Shown here piece by piece: positions 23,430 to 32,098 of a stretch of DNA of 32,769 bases; within the stretch, counting starts at the first letter, position 1, and each line of letters starts with the position of its first letter. Below the pieces are notes generated by a model, which did no database searches, was not told the DNA's origin, and saw nothing but the letters and a program-made list of their open reading frames with translations. Made by a program: the position numbers and the translations under genes. This stretch comes from Chloroflexota bacterium (GTDB lineage: Bacteria; Chloroflexota; Limnocylindria; Limnocylindrales; CSP1-4). The stretch lies in NCBI GenBank assembly GCA_021812735.1, contig JAKAMV010000017.1:1-32769 (forward strand), given 5' to 3'.

Positions 23430-25216
23430 CCTCCCCCTGCGGCAGGGCCGTCGTGCACCGTCGGGTCACCGACCCGTGTGCGGTGCCTGCCCCCGAAGCT
23501 GAAGTACCGGTGGCCCAGGTAGCTGCAGACGACCACCACCGCCAGGAACAGCGCCTGGACCACGTAGATGCTGAACGGCAGCACCCGCAGCGCGACCGGC
23601 AGCAGCGCCAGGTTCACGAGCAGCGTCGCCAGGTAGACGAGCGAGAAGCGGGGAAACTCGCGGAGGATCGGCCCCCGGCTGCGGAACACGAAGTAGCGGT
23701 ACACGACGTAGGCGTTGAGCACGGCGATCGGCCAGGACAGCACGACGATCGCGAGGTACGGGATGCGCTCGCCGAGCGCGAACTGCAGCAACGCCCAGAT
23801 GCCGTACCCGAATACTGTGTTCCAGCCGCCGAACACGAGGTAGAGGATCTGCTCGCGGCGGCGGCGGACCAGCGCGACGGGCCGGGCAAGCATGGATGAG
23901 CCGACTCGCGCGGCGGCCGGCTCCTGTACCAGGAGCAGCACGCTCCAAGCCGACAGCGCGATCATGGCCAAGGATCCAACGATACCCATGACGCCATCCG
24001 GAGGGAGCAGGGCCTGCAGGACCCCGTTGGAGGGAATCGACGCCATGATGTTGGCGGAGATGGCCCCGCTGAGCCCCGCCCACAGCCAGCGGGCGCGCGT
24101 GTCGGGCATGAGCAGCGCCGCAAACACGATCGCCGCGACATCGTAGCGCTCGTGCATCGCGGTAAGGAGCTCGAACGCGACCAGGCTCGCGGAGACGAGC
24201 CCCAGCGCAAGCGTGCGCGCGGTCGGGCGTCGCAGCACGGCCACGAACACGAGCATCTCGGCAATCCCGGCCAGCACGTAGCCGAGCACATTCAGGGTGA
24301 ATGGCGCCACCAGCACGGTCGAGTTCGAGACGATGCCCGCCAAGGGGCCGTCCCCCGGGCGCGGGTTGCCGACGAGCACCAGCTGCGCGAGCCACCAAGG
24401 GTTCCACGCCTGGAACGAGATCACGTTGAACGAGACCGTTGGCATGCGCGTCATGCTGAGCAGGAAGTCCTGCAGGCCTCCGTCCGCAAGGAAGGGGAGC
24501 CACAGAAGAAGCACGGTCGCGACGAAGGCACCACCTGCGGCTACAGTGGTGCGCAGCCCGCGGCTCCCCAAGCTCCAAGCCACGAACGGAACGAGCAGCG
24601 GGAGCGCCTGTGGCTTCGCCATCAGACTGAACGCAAGTGCGACGGAGCCTGGAACCGGCCGGCCCGAAACTGCCAGTAGATACGCGACCACGGCGGGCAG
24701 CAGGTAAAGGGAATCGAGCTGCCCCCACCACGCACTCAGGTACCACAGCGCAGGCGTGAGCAGCATGGCCAGGGCGCCGTACAGGGCCCACCGGGGTCGA
24801 TCGCGCAACCCGTAGGCGACGCCGGCCGCCAGCCCGATGTCCGCAAGCGTCGCGGGGAGCTTGATGGCGGTCGTGACCGCCGCGCTGGTGCCGGCCACCG
24901 CCGTCCGGAACACGGGGTCCAGCGCGCCGAGCGCCGCAAGCGCATAGACCAGCACGGGTGGGTACGGGATCCCGAGTCGGTAGGCTTCGCCGAGCGGCGT
25001 CCTCGTGAGGTCGTGCGCCCACAGGACGAACTGGTCGAGGTCGAACGAGAAGCCGCGGCTGGGCAGCAGTGCCAGTCGGAGGAGCACCGCGGCCGTGAAC
25101 CCGAGGATGGCGAGACGGCGCAGGTCGTGGTCCTGCTCGCGTGCCACGGCGCCATCGAGGCGGCTGATGGGCGCGCGGCTTGTAGCGGGATTCTGGATGC
25201 TGGCCGGTTCATCCAT
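23426..25216 (-). CDS. Fusion: GT-C membrane glycosyltransferase + C-terminal GtrA flippase-like domain
   Basis: This 596 aa protein has two modules. Residues about 30-445 form a GT-C transferase: the first loop is SFDLDQFVLWAHDLTRTPLGEAY, and later come PYPPVLVYALAAL, WWGQLDSLYLLPAVVAYLLAV, LMAKPQALPLL, AWNPWWLAQLVL and AMHERYDVAAIVFAALL. Residues about 455-585 form a GtrA domain with four helices: REQILYLVFGGWNTVFGYG, AIVVLSWPIAVLNAYVVYRY, FSLVYLATLLVNLALLPVA and QALFLAVVVVCSYLGHRYFSFG. GtrA proteins are thought to flip lipid-linked glucose. The start at 25216 (MDEPASIQN) excludes a 437-codon upstream extension that is antisense to the plus-strand GT87 gene. It is first in the operon and overlaps the GtrB-like gene by four bases. 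Confidence 0.88.
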   Translation of the reverse strand: MDEPASIQNPATSRAPISRLDGAVAREQDHDLRRLAILGFTAAVLLRLALLPSRGFSFDLDQFVLWAHDLTRTPLGEAYRLGIPYPPVLVYALAALGALDPVFRTAVAGTSAAVTTAIKLPATLADIGLAAGVAYGLRDRPRWALYGALAMLLTPALWYLSAWWGQLDSLYLLPAVVAYLLAVSGRPVPGSVALAFSLMAKPQALPLLVPFVAWSLGSRGLRTTVAAGGAFVATVLLLWLPFLADGGLQDFLLSMTRMPTVSFNVISFQAWNPWWLAQLVLVGNPRPGDGPLAGIVSNSTVLVAPFTLNVLGYVLAGIAEMLVFVAVLRRPTARTLALGLVSASLVAFELLTAMHERYDVAAIVFAALLMPDTRARWLWAGLSGAISANIMASIPSNGVLQALLPPDGVMGIVGSLAMIALSAWSVLLLVQEPAAARVGSSMLARPVALVRRRREQILYLVFGGWNTVFGYGIWALLQFALGERIPYLAIVVLSWPIAVLNAYVVYRYFVFRSRGPILREFPRFSLVYLATLLVNLALLPVALRVLPFSIYVVQALFLAVVVVCSYLGHRYFSFGGRHRTRVGDPTVHDGPAAGGG

Positions 25217-25405
25217 GACTCGACACTCTACGCGAAGGAGCAACATTGCCCATTCGTGTACAGTCCCACTCGGCCCCGGGACCTTTGGTGGCGCCCGACT
25301 CTGATCTGTACGACACGGCTGACCGAGAGCGGCGCTCTGGGTTGCGTGCGCCCCTGCTATCGTCGCACCCAGCCGTGCGGGGAGAGTGCAGCCATCAGCG
25401 ACGAC
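25217..25405. other. Divergent intergenic region between two glycosyltransferase genes
   Basis: The 189 bases lie between the head of the minus-strand gtr-like operon and the plus-strand GT87 gene, so promoters for both should be here. I could not assign a convincing -35/-10 pair on either strand, and no clear palindrome stands out. Confidence 0.4.
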
Positions 25406-26464
25406 ATGACCGTGCCATCCATCCGTGGCGAGCTCCGCGCATCTATGGCGTACCGGAGTGGCCGACCCGTCCTCTTCACGGTGGCCGCCATCAACGTGGT
25501 GAGCGGACTGGCGGAGCTGTTGGTCCTCGCTCCACAGATCGGCGGGCGCGACGCGGAACTGCTCCGTCGCTGCGCGCTCCCCCTGGCCGACGTCGGAGCC
25601 GACTGTTCGCCCTACCCGCCGCTCGCCGAGGTGGTGCTGCGGCCGCTGACCTGGATGTCGCCCATCCAGGCGGCGCTCGCCATGACGGTGGTCTCGCTCG
25701 TCTTCCTGGTTCTCGGCGTCTGGCTGGAGACCCGGGGCAGCGCCACGATCGACCGGGTGCTTGTCGGGATCGCCGTGCTCTCGTTCGGCCCGGTGGTGCA
25801 CGAGTTGATCCTCGGCCAGACCACGCTGCTCATCGCGGCGGCGCTGTATCCCCTCGTGAGGCGCCGGGACGCGTTCCCAGCCGGGATCCCGCTCGGGATC
25901 GCGCTGGCGCTTGCGCCAAAGCCGATGCTGCTGCCCGTGCTCGCCTGGGCGCTGGTCTGGCGGCCTCGTGGCCTCCTGGCCGGTTTGGCGACCGCGGCGG
26001 GGCTGTCGTCCGTCGGGGTCGCCCTGCTCGGCGTGGGTCGGTACATCGACTGGGCGTCGGTGGCGACCGGGCTCGGGCACGTGTCGCTCACCGGCGATTT
26101 CGCCCAGGGCAATTTCTCGCTGTTCAGTCACGGCATCACGCCGCCCATGCTCGCGCTCGGCGCGGTGGTCGGCCTGGTCACCCTTTGGGTGATCTCGCGC
26201 GACGAGTCCCGGGGGTTCGTGGCCGCGCTCTTCGCGGGCCTGCTGGTCGCCCCTTACTCCATGCTCTATGCCCCGTCGATCCTGCTGCTCGGGCTGCGGC
26301 CGGCCCTCGCCTTCGCCCCCCGCGCGACGCGCCTCCTGGCCCTGGTCGCCAACCCGGCGATCCTGTTCATGTTCGGGCTGACCGCGTGGAGCCTGGTCGG
26401 TCTGGCGGTGTGTGTGCCCCTGCCGGTCCGCCGGATGGTTGGGATGCCGGCCGGACGGCAATGA
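25406..26464 (+). CDS. GT87-like polytopic membrane glycosyltransferase
   Basis: This 352 aa membrane protein has a first helix (PVLFTVAAINVVSGLAELLV), then a loop with DCSPYPPLAEVVLRPL. Helices with FGPVVHELILGQTTLLIAAAL, ALAPKPMLLPVLAWALVW and LFAGLLVAPYSMLYAPSILLL follow. The Gly-Gln-Thr-Thr and Lys-Pro motifs resemble the conserved GQ and KP signatures of GT87 (DUF2029) mannosyl/arabinosyl-type transferases that use polyprenyl-phosphate sugars. It is shorter than typical members (about 400 aa). The ATG at 25406 is chosen because residues before it are not membrane-like and are antisense to the gtr-like operon. It is divergent from the fusion gene and converges with the TadG-like gene, 93 bases away; no terminator hairpin was evident between them. 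Confidence 0.8.
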   Translation: MTVPSIRGELRASMAYRSGRPVLFTVAAINVVSGLAELLVLAPQIGGRDAELLRRCALPLADVGADCSPYPPLAEVVLRPLTWMSPIQAALAMTVVSLVFLVLGVWLETRGSATIDRVLVGIAVLSFGPVVHELILGQTTLLIAAALYPLVRRRDAFPAGIPLGIALALAPKPMLLPVLAWALVWRPRGLLAGLATAAGLSSVGVALLGVGRYIDWASVATGLGHVSLTGDFAQGNFSLFSHGITPPMLALGAVVGLVTLWVISRDESRGFVAALFAGLLVAPYSMLYAPSILLLGLRPALAFAPRATRLLALVANPAILFMFGLTAWSLVGLAVCVPLPVRRMVGMPAGRQ

Positions 26465-26557
26465 GCCCGGGGCTTCCGTCGTGGATGTCTCAAACGGCGG
26501 CGCTACCACGGATAGATGGGGGCGCACGTGGATGCCAGCGATGGTGCGGGCGGTGTG

Positions 26558-28315
26558 CTACGGGCAGGGCGCCCCTGGCGAGCAGACTGTGGCGATCCGA
26601 AGCACGTTGTTCTCAGGTCCTCCCGGATACACCTGCGAAAGATCCGCCCCGCCCCCGTAGGAGATCGTGTACGACACGATCTGCCCATCGCCGCCGATTT
26701 GCGACGTACCGTTTGACGTGATCTGCATGTTGTCGCTGGGGCCATACAGCACGCCGGCCATTTGCAGGTTCGGATTGCCGGCCAGCTTGATCACCTGATT
26801 GCCCGAGGTACTGCAGGGCGGGACCACCGGCGTGTGATCCGCATTGAAGCAGGTGGGATCGGGGCGCACCATCACCGTGAGTACCCATCCCTGGGGAGTG
26901 TCGATCACGTTCGAGTTGGCATCGGACGCAGCGGTTGCGTACGAAGTGCCGACCGGGAGGACGGATCCTGTGGAGGGATCGAGCTTCACGTCGCCAACGT
27001 TCAAGAGCACGGTCGAGCCGCTGCTTCCGGTGCTGAAGTCGTGGCTCGGGGCGCTCTCCGGAAACACCAGCACGACACCGGGATCGCCGCTCACGACGCC
27101 GCCCGCCAAGAAGTTCCCGCTGCCCACGTTCAGCCCGCTGTTGAAGTAGTACGCACCAGGCTCAAGGTAGGCTCCTATCCCGCCCGCGCCCCCGCCCGTC
27201 ACGGAGAAGGCAGCACTGTAGGTGCCAGGCTTGTAGCAGGTCCATGTCACGCCCGGTGTGGCGTCGACCAAGCTCGTGGGCAGGTAGCTCGATCCCGTGG
27301 CGGTCGTGGAGCAGGAGCCATCCACACCCCCGCTTTGGGAGGCGAATGTGGCGGCATACGCTTGTGGGAAGGAGTAGTTGGGGTCCTTGATCAGGCTGCT
27401 GATCTTGTGCCCCTGAGGCAGGCCAGTCGCGGGATCTTGGTACCAGTACTGGCTGAGCGTGGTGGGGAGCGCCTGGTAGGTGTCGATGTAGTACCCCTGC
27501 ACAAGCTTGATCTGGGATGGTTTGGAGCCCGTATTCGGCGACGTGCAGGCCGTGGTGTTGGTCCCGACATCTCCCCGCCCAATGGTGAGAATGGTCCCGT
27601 CAGTGCCGCTCCCGGATACGCTCAGGTCAATGGGGTTCCCCCCGCCGCTGCAGAGGTTGCCTCCGGGTTGGAGGGTCATCAGGGCGTATTGTGCCTTCGG
27701 GTAGCTCTCTGCAACCGAGGCGACGGTGGGGTTCCACACGGGCGCTCCCGCACTGCACCCGCTGCCCGGAACCAGGCAGACGAGGTTGCCAAAGGTCAGC
27801 GCAAAGCCAGGCTGCGAGATCGTCACCTTCACCGCCCGATCCCCATACGACGCCGGCGGATAGGGGGTGGTGATCGCCACGGTATGACCGGCGATCGGGC
27901 CAGGAGGTGTGTACGTCGTATTGGTAGTCGACCAGACGTAGGGCGGGCCGGAGGATGGGAAGGATATGGATGTGGCGCTGCAGTCCAGTGGCGATTGCGA
28001 CCCGCCGAGTTCGCGCACCAATAGGTTGTACGCGTCGCATTGTGCCCGAGGATAATCCGCGGGGCTGACGGGTCTCTGGGGCCCGCTGCTCGTCACATCC
28101 TGCAGGTCTTGTGCGCCGGCCAGAGCCGCAGCATCTGCCACGCTCCGCTGATAGCGCTGAACGGCATAGACACGCGCCACGTCGAGGACGAGCGCCCCGA
28201 TGAGCAGCAGGGCGACCAGCGACAACGCGAAGAGCACGATGACCTGACCACGCTCGCCGTCTTGACTGTGCGCGTGGGCGATGGTCTCTCGCAGACGAAG
28301 ACCGAGTCGGCTCAT
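26558..28315 (-). CDS. TadG-like surface/pilus-assembly protein with long Cys-containing C-terminal region
   Basis: This 585 aa protein has a short basic N-terminus and the TadG/TadE segment ERGQVIVLFALSLVALLL. One helix follows, then a coiled VYAVQRYQRSVADAAALAGA, the conserved start of Flp-pilus TadG-like proteins. The remaining approximately 530 residues are extracellular in character: rich in Ser, Gly, Thr and Pro, few charges, and twelve cysteines. There are beta-type stretches such as GAYYFNSGLNVGSGNFLAGG and QMAGVLYGPSDNMQITSNG. No von Willebrand A domain motif was seen. TadE/TadG proteins anchor or cap Tad pili in the membrane, but no tad ATPase, secretin or flp gene is visible here. 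It overlaps the TadE-like stop by four bases. Confidence 0.82.
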   Translation of the reverse strand: MSRLGLRLRETIAHAHSQDGERGQVIVLFALSLVALLLIGALVLDVARVYAVQRYQRSVADAAALAGAQDLQDVTSSGPQRPVSPADYPRAQCDAYNLLVRELGGSQSPLDCSATSISFPSSGPPYVWSTTNTTYTPPGPIAGHTVAITTPYPPASYGDRAVKVTISQPGFALTFGNLVCLVPGSGCSAGAPVWNPTVASVAESYPKAQYALMTLQPGGNLCSGGGNPIDLSVSGSGTDGTILTIGRGDVGTNTTACTSPNTGSKPSQIKLVQGYYIDTYQALPTTLSQYWYQDPATGLPQGHKISSLIKDPNYSFPQAYAATFASQSGGVDGSCSTTATGSSYLPTSLVDATPGVTWTCYKPGTYSAAFSVTGGGAGGIGAYLEPGAYYFNSGLNVGSGNFLAGGVVSGDPGVVLVFPESAPSHDFSTGSSGSTVLLNVGDVKLDPSTGSVLPVGTSYATAASDANSNVIDTPQGWVLTVMVRPDPTCFNADHTPVVPPCSTSGNQVIKLAGNPNLQMAGVLYGPSDNMQITSNGTSQIGGDGQIVSYTISYGGGADLSQVYPGGPENNVLRIATVCSPGAPCP

Positions 28316-28929
28316 GGTGTCGGCTCCATCCGGAACTGCGCCGTGCTCGACAGCGTGATCGCGTTGTTGGCGAAGCCCGGCAGATACTGCATGCCAGGGA
28401 AGAAGACCGGAACCGTGTGCACGATCTTGATGGTCACGTGATAGACCGCCTGGTTGTCATTGGGCGGACATCCCTCGTGGGTCCAGGACTTCCCGTTGAC
28501 CACTATTCCGGTGACGGGGTCGTAGTCCTGCACCCAGGCCACTGCCACACCCTCGGTGTTGAACGTGGCCACGGCAGCGTCGGAGGACTTCGGGGTCACC
28601 GACCAGGCCGACGAAGGCGGGTAGGCAATGAGCGACGAGCTGCCCGCGATGAGTTGCGCCTCGCCGAGCACGGCGGCTGCCGCGGTTCCGCTGGAGCCAG
28701 CCGAGATTCCGCACGCCTGCTGCGTGGCCGCCCACCGGCCTGTGTCGCGCACGACCTGGGTCAGCGTGTTCTGCGCCCAGAAGATCACCCCGAACTGGAT
28801 GATGCCCCCGAGGATGGCGACCAGCACCGGCAGCACGAGCGCGAACTCCGCGACGCTCTGGCCATTCGCCAGTCGGCGCCGACCGATCCGCCGACGCCCC
28901 TGCGCGCCAGTGCCGGCCCAATCGAACAT
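28312..28929 (-). CDS. TadE-like membrane-anchored protein
   Basis: This 205 aa protein has a basic N-terminus, then NGQSVAEFALVLPVLVAILG, the classic TadE signature of a G-x-x-x-V-E-F-A motif at the head of one transmembrane helix. FWAQNTLTQVVRDTGRWAATQ follows. The rest is predicted outside the membrane and contains two cysteines. TadE-like pseudopilins are processed or inserted by the Tad machinery in Flp pilus formation. It is the first gene of a two-gene unit with the TadG-like gene, with ATGA overlap. Its 5' flank of about 180 bases separates it from a decayed DUF4012 gene. Another helper could be encoded elsewhere; the pair without other tad genes is common in genomes with scattered loci. 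Confidence 0.85.
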   Translation of the reverse strand: MFDWAGTGAQGRRRIGRRRLANGQSVAEFALVLPVLVAILGGIIQFGVIFWAQNTLTQVVRDTGRWAATQQACGISAGSSGTAAAAVLGEAQLIAGSSSLIAYPPSSAWSVTPKSSDAAVATFNTEGVAVAWVQDYDPVTGIVVNGKSWTHEGCPPNDNQAVYHVTIKIVHTVPVFFPGMQYLPGFANNAITLSSTAQFRMEPTP

Positions 28930-29071
28930 CAGTCACGGCCTCCCGGGCCCGCCGGCCGGACGGAATCCCCCGTTCGTCCTAGGCCCCTGCAGCCGAATAG
29001 TGGGGGGACGTCCTAACAGGCAGCCTTGCAGAGTGCGCCGGCGCACCGGGTCAGCCGCGGGGCCCGCGACG

Positions 29072-29891
29072 TCAGCCGTTCGGGTATCGGTACCGCACGA
29101 ACACCTGCACGTTAGGTCGGGAAGTCGCGCGACCAGTTCGCGTCGGCCAGCTGCCAGGGGGTACTTGCCGAGAGCTGGTCCTCCAGCGCCGTCGGTGGGG
29201 TCACGTACGGCTGGCCGGGTCTCAGGTCGAGGCTGAGCGTGTTCTGGAACACGTGCGAGGTGATGCGGCCGCCCGCGAACGTCACGATGCCGTAGGTGCC
29301 GGCGAACCCGCCGGTGGGGCGCAGCTCGGCGGGGTCCTCGGCCAGGACCAGGTAGCGGCGCTGGCCGGTCCAGCCCGCGATGGCGGGCAGGATCGTGTCG
29401 GCGCGCACATAGGCGGCGAGTGGTGGTCCGAACTGGTCCACGCGCCGTTGGAGGCTCGCGGCGGCGCTCTCGAGGGGGCCGGCGAGGCCGGTGGGCGGGA
29501 GCGTGGCGAGGGCGTCGCGGGCCGCGTGGACGACCGCGGAGGCGTCGGCAGCCTGCGTGGTGGAGGTCGCCATCAGTTCGACCAGGTTCCCCCCAAGCCC
29601 GTCGCGCCCGACGCGCGAGGTCCTGCGCGGCGTCCAGGTCAGCTCAGGCCCGGCGAGCTGTGGTTCGGTCGCCTCGGGCGCAAGGTCCCACGGCGCGGCG
29701 AGCTCCGGGCCAACGGTTGACCGAGCCAGTGACGCGTCGCCCCCGAAGTCGCGGGCCACGTACCGCGGGCAGGTCAAACAGTCGGCCGACAGGCAATAGC
29801 GCGGCGGCCGTCCGACATCGGGGCCCGCACACGGCCACGTCGGCAGCTGCCGTGATGCCGAGGCGGTGAACCTGCTGCGCCGCCGCCACAC
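29072..29891 (-). pseudogene. Broken DUF4012 gene
   Basis: The minus-strand frame 29112-29891 (259 aa) carries the middle of DUF4012: GNLVELMATSTTQAADASAV, RRYLVLAEDPAELRPTGGF, AGTYGIVTFAGGRITSHVFQ and WQLADANWSRDFPT. It then stops at TAA. Intact relatives run about 550-650 aa and continue well past the DANWSPDFP motif. One frame over, NVQVFVRYRYPNG followed by TGA at 29072 looks like the true C-terminal end of a secreted protein, consistent with a deletion or frameshift. The N-terminal membrane helix is also missing: codons before about 29640 look random, so both ends are damaged. DUF4012 proteins are membrane-anchored and usually sit in polysaccharide loci; their function is unproven. Confidence 0.6.
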
Positions 29892-30084
29892 GTGCCGGCG
29901 CCGAGGACTTCGGGATCGCGCCGGTCGATGCGATGGCCGTCACCGTGCGTTCGGTTGGCGCGCTCGGCTCGGTCGACTGCGTGACGAAGCCACGTACCAT
30001 GGCCACTCAACAGCTGCAGGAGCCAAAGCGTTGGTCGCGGGTCGGCTGGCAGAACTTGACTGGCGACGCGTTCTCGTTCGCACC
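29892..30084. other. Non-coding gap upstream of a glycosyltransferase remnant
   Basis: This lies between the decayed DUF4012 gene and the recognisable part of the GT fragment at 30085. Nothing recognisable is encoded here in any frame; together with the two flanking remnants it makes a gene-poor scar of about 1.2 kb before the intact gene at 30324. Confidence 0.4.
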
Positions 30085-30351
30085 GTTGTCGGCTGCGAAC
30101 TGCTGTTCGGCGTGTTCCGCGGTGCGTTCTTGCTGGGCTATTGGCCGGGGGTCCTCGCCCTGGCCATGCACGCCGACCACGCCATCCACATGGTTCAGGC
30201 CCGTCGGGTGCTCGCAGGCCTACCGCCGTACCTCGGGTGGAAGTTGTCGGATCCGTTCGCCTGCATCAACCTGTCGCTGCTCGTGGCGCTCGTGGCGCCG
30301 GCCTCTGCGCCCTATCTGTCCCAATGGCTGCCGTATTCCGCCGCATCCTGA
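30085..30351 (+). pseudogene. Glycosyltransferase N-terminal fragment (GT-C type remnant)
   Basis: One frame, ending at the stop at 30351, reads LFGVFRGAFLLGYWPGVLAL, then HADHAIHMVQARRVLAGLPP and YLGWKLSDPFACINLSLLVAL. A helix followed by a region with D-x-x-x-H-x-x-Q-A-R-x-x-L-A-G-x-P-P-Y resembles the first loop of GT-C transferases, where an acidic pair precedes a residence motif such as Y-x-x-A-R-x-L-L-A-G-x-P-Y. It then ends without further helices and lies out of frame with the intact transferase that starts at 30324. I interpret it as a remnant left by recombination. It has no clear start codon or ribosome binding site. Confidence 0.35.
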
Positions 30352-31202
30352 CGCCCATCCGCGTCCGTGCGATCCGCGACGGCCTCTCCGTCCTCGGCGT
30401 GATCGCACTCGTCTGGGTCGTCCTGTACGCGCACCCGGACGACGTGCATGCCTATTGGTCGTTCAGTCCGGCGGATCCCTACAGCTCGAGCATCGGTGGC
30501 GCGAACGCCTTCCTCTACAGCCCCGTCGCGGCGCTGGTCGCCCTGCCGTTCCACCTGCTGCCGTTCGAGGTGGTGCGACTGCTGCTGGTCGCGGTCGATG
30601 TCGCCTGCCTGCTGTATCTCGCGGGGCCGTGGGGGTTCGCGCTGCTTGCTCTTCCGCCGATCTTCGCAGACGTGGCCGCCGGCAACATCCACATCCTGCT
30701 CGGCACCGCGATCGCGGTGGGCTTCCGCTACCCGGCGACCTGGGCGTTCGTGCTGCTCACCAAGGTCACCCCGGGGGTAGGGGTGCTCTGGTTCGCGGTG
30801 CGGCGCGAGTGGCGCAACCTCGCGCTGGCAGGCGGGGTGACCGCAGCCCTGGGATTGGCGTCCGCGATGCTGCTCCCCGGATGGTGGCCGGCATGGATCG
30901 CGACGCTCAGGTCCAGTACGGGCTCGGTGGTGACCGCGCCCGTCCTCACGAACGCGCCGCTCGTGGCTCGCCTCGTGGCATCCGCCGCCATCGTCACCTG
31001 GGGTGCCCTGACGGGCCGCCGCTGGACCGTGGCGCTGGCCGCGACGCTGGCGCTTCCCGCCGTGTGGGTGATGGGTTCCTCGATGCTGATCGGCGCGATC
31101 CCGTACCCGCGCCTTCGGCCTGCGGTCCATGACCTCCGGCGCTCGGCCCGCCGTGCCTCAGGCTCATGGCCGCCGCGGTGGTGGCGACAGCGCGTCTCCT
31201 GA
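30324..31202 (+). CDS. GT87-like polytopic membrane glycosyltransferase
   Basis: This protein is about 292 aa from the ATG at 30324. It has a first helix (GLSVLGVIALVWVVLYAHP), an acidic first loop DDVHAYWSFSPADPYSSSIG, FLYSPVAALVALPFHLLPFE, the conserved ADVAAGNIHILLGTAIAVGF and LTKVTPGVGVLWFAV, and further helices to about residue 255. The G-N-I-H and K-x-T-P-G motifs match GT87/DUF2029 transferases, which typically have 380-450 aa, so this one is short. The last 30 residues are basic (RRSARRASGSWPPRWWRQR) and may mark a late frameshift. The sequence upstream of 30324 in this frame is antisense-like noise. It is followed at 31241 by a GT2 gene on the same strand. Confidence 0.75.
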   Translation: MAAVFRRILTPIRVRAIRDGLSVLGVIALVWVVLYAHPDDVHAYWSFSPADPYSSSIGGANAFLYSPVAALVALPFHLLPFEVVRLLLVAVDVACLLYLAGPWGFALLALPPIFADVAAGNIHILLGTAIAVGFRYPATWAFVLLTKVTPGVGVLWFAVRREWRNLALAGGVTAALGLASAMLLPGWWPAWIATLRSSTGSVVTAPVLTNAPLVARLVASAAIVTWGALTGRRWTVALAATLALPAVWVMGSSMLIGAIPYPRLRPAVHDLRRSARRASGSWPPRWWRQRVS

Positions 31203-31240
31203 TCGGAAGCTGCGGTCGCGTCGGTCGGGGAGCGGTGTTC

Positions 31241-32098
31241 GTGGGGTTGGGGCTGCCGGGTGCCGTTCGCGTTGAACGGCTAGCATGCCGTGGCGTCAGC
31301 TCTGAGTGGCTGGCCGACCGCAACGCACCATCGAGGCCCCCGTTGGTCATCGTCGTCATGCCGGCGTACAACGCCGCGAAGACCCTCGAGCGCACCTACC
31401 ACGACATCCCCCGCGACGTGGTGGACCGGATCATCCTGGTCGACGACGTGTCGCGCGACGAGACCGTGGAGATCGCGCAGCGCCTGGGCCTGGACGTGGT
31501 GGTCCACCCGCAGAACCGCGGATACGGCGGCAACCAGAAGACCTGCTACCGGGAGGCGCTGGCGGCGGGCGCCGACGTGGTGGTGATGGTCCACCCCGAC
31601 TACCAGTACGACCCCACCCGGATCCCGGCGGTGATCGCCCCGATCCTGGAGGGTCGGGCGGACATGGTGTTGGGCTCGCGCTTCCTGGGCGATCCGCTGG
31701 CGGGGGGCATGCCGCCCTGGAAGTGGCTGGCCAACCACTTCCTGACCGACATGGAGAACCTCGCGTTCGGCCTGCACCTGTCCGAGTACCACACGGGGTT
31801 CCGCGCGTACTCGGCGCGCCTGCTGCGGGCGGTGGCGTGGGAGCGCAACAGCGACGACTTCGTCTTCGACCAGGAGTTCGTGGCGCAGGTGGTGGCGGCC
31901 GGGTTCCGCATCACCGAGGTGGCGGTGCCGACCCGGTACTTCCGCGAGGCGTCGTCGGTAGGGTTCCGCCGCTCAGTGAGGTACGGGTTTGGGACGCTGG
32001 GCGTGGTCGCGCGGTTCGTGCTGCACCGGCGGGGCCTGCGGCGGGACGCGCGGCTGGTGCCGCGTGCCGCGGAGTCGAAGCGGACGGCCTCGCCGTGA
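31241..32098 (+). CDS. GT2 glycosyltransferase (DPM1-like, soluble)
   Basis: This 285 aa protein (from the GTG at 31241) has the GT-A core VIVVMPAYNAAKTLE, ILVDDVSRDET, NRGYGGNQKTCYREAL, the donor-metal motif MVHPDYQYDP, VLGSRFLGDP and ENLAFGLHLSEYHTGFRAYS. FVFDQEFVAQ and a C-terminal helix follow. These are typical of the GT2 subfamily commonly found in actinobacterial and Chloroflexota surface-sugar loci, acting at the inner membrane face on a nucleotide sugar. GTG 31241 is preceded by GGGGAG with eight bases of spacing, which I prefer to the ATG at 31166 that would overlap the previous gene. The TGA overlaps the GTG of the flippase-like gene by four bases. Confidence 0.88.
   Translation: MGLGLPGAVRVERLACRGVSSEWLADRNAPSRPPLVIVVMPAYNAAKTLERTYHDIPRDVVDRIILVDDVSRDETVEIAQRLGLDVVVHPQNRGYGGNQKTCYREALAAGADVVVMVHPDYQYDPTRIPAVIAPILEGRADMVLGSRFLGDPLAGGMPPWKWLANHFLTDMENLAFGLHLSEYHTGFRAYSARLLRAVAWERNSDDFVFDQEFVAQVVAAGFRITEVAVPTRYFREASSVGFRRSVRYGFGTLGVVARFVLHRRGLRRDARLVPRAAESKRTASP

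Noticed and set aside
25217..26527. N-terminal extension of the GtrA-fusion gene to 26527 (total 1033 codons)
   Set aside because: The first 437 codons are antisense to the GT87-like gene and read as Arg/Gln/Glu/His-rich noise; the membrane transferase begins just after the ATG at 25216.
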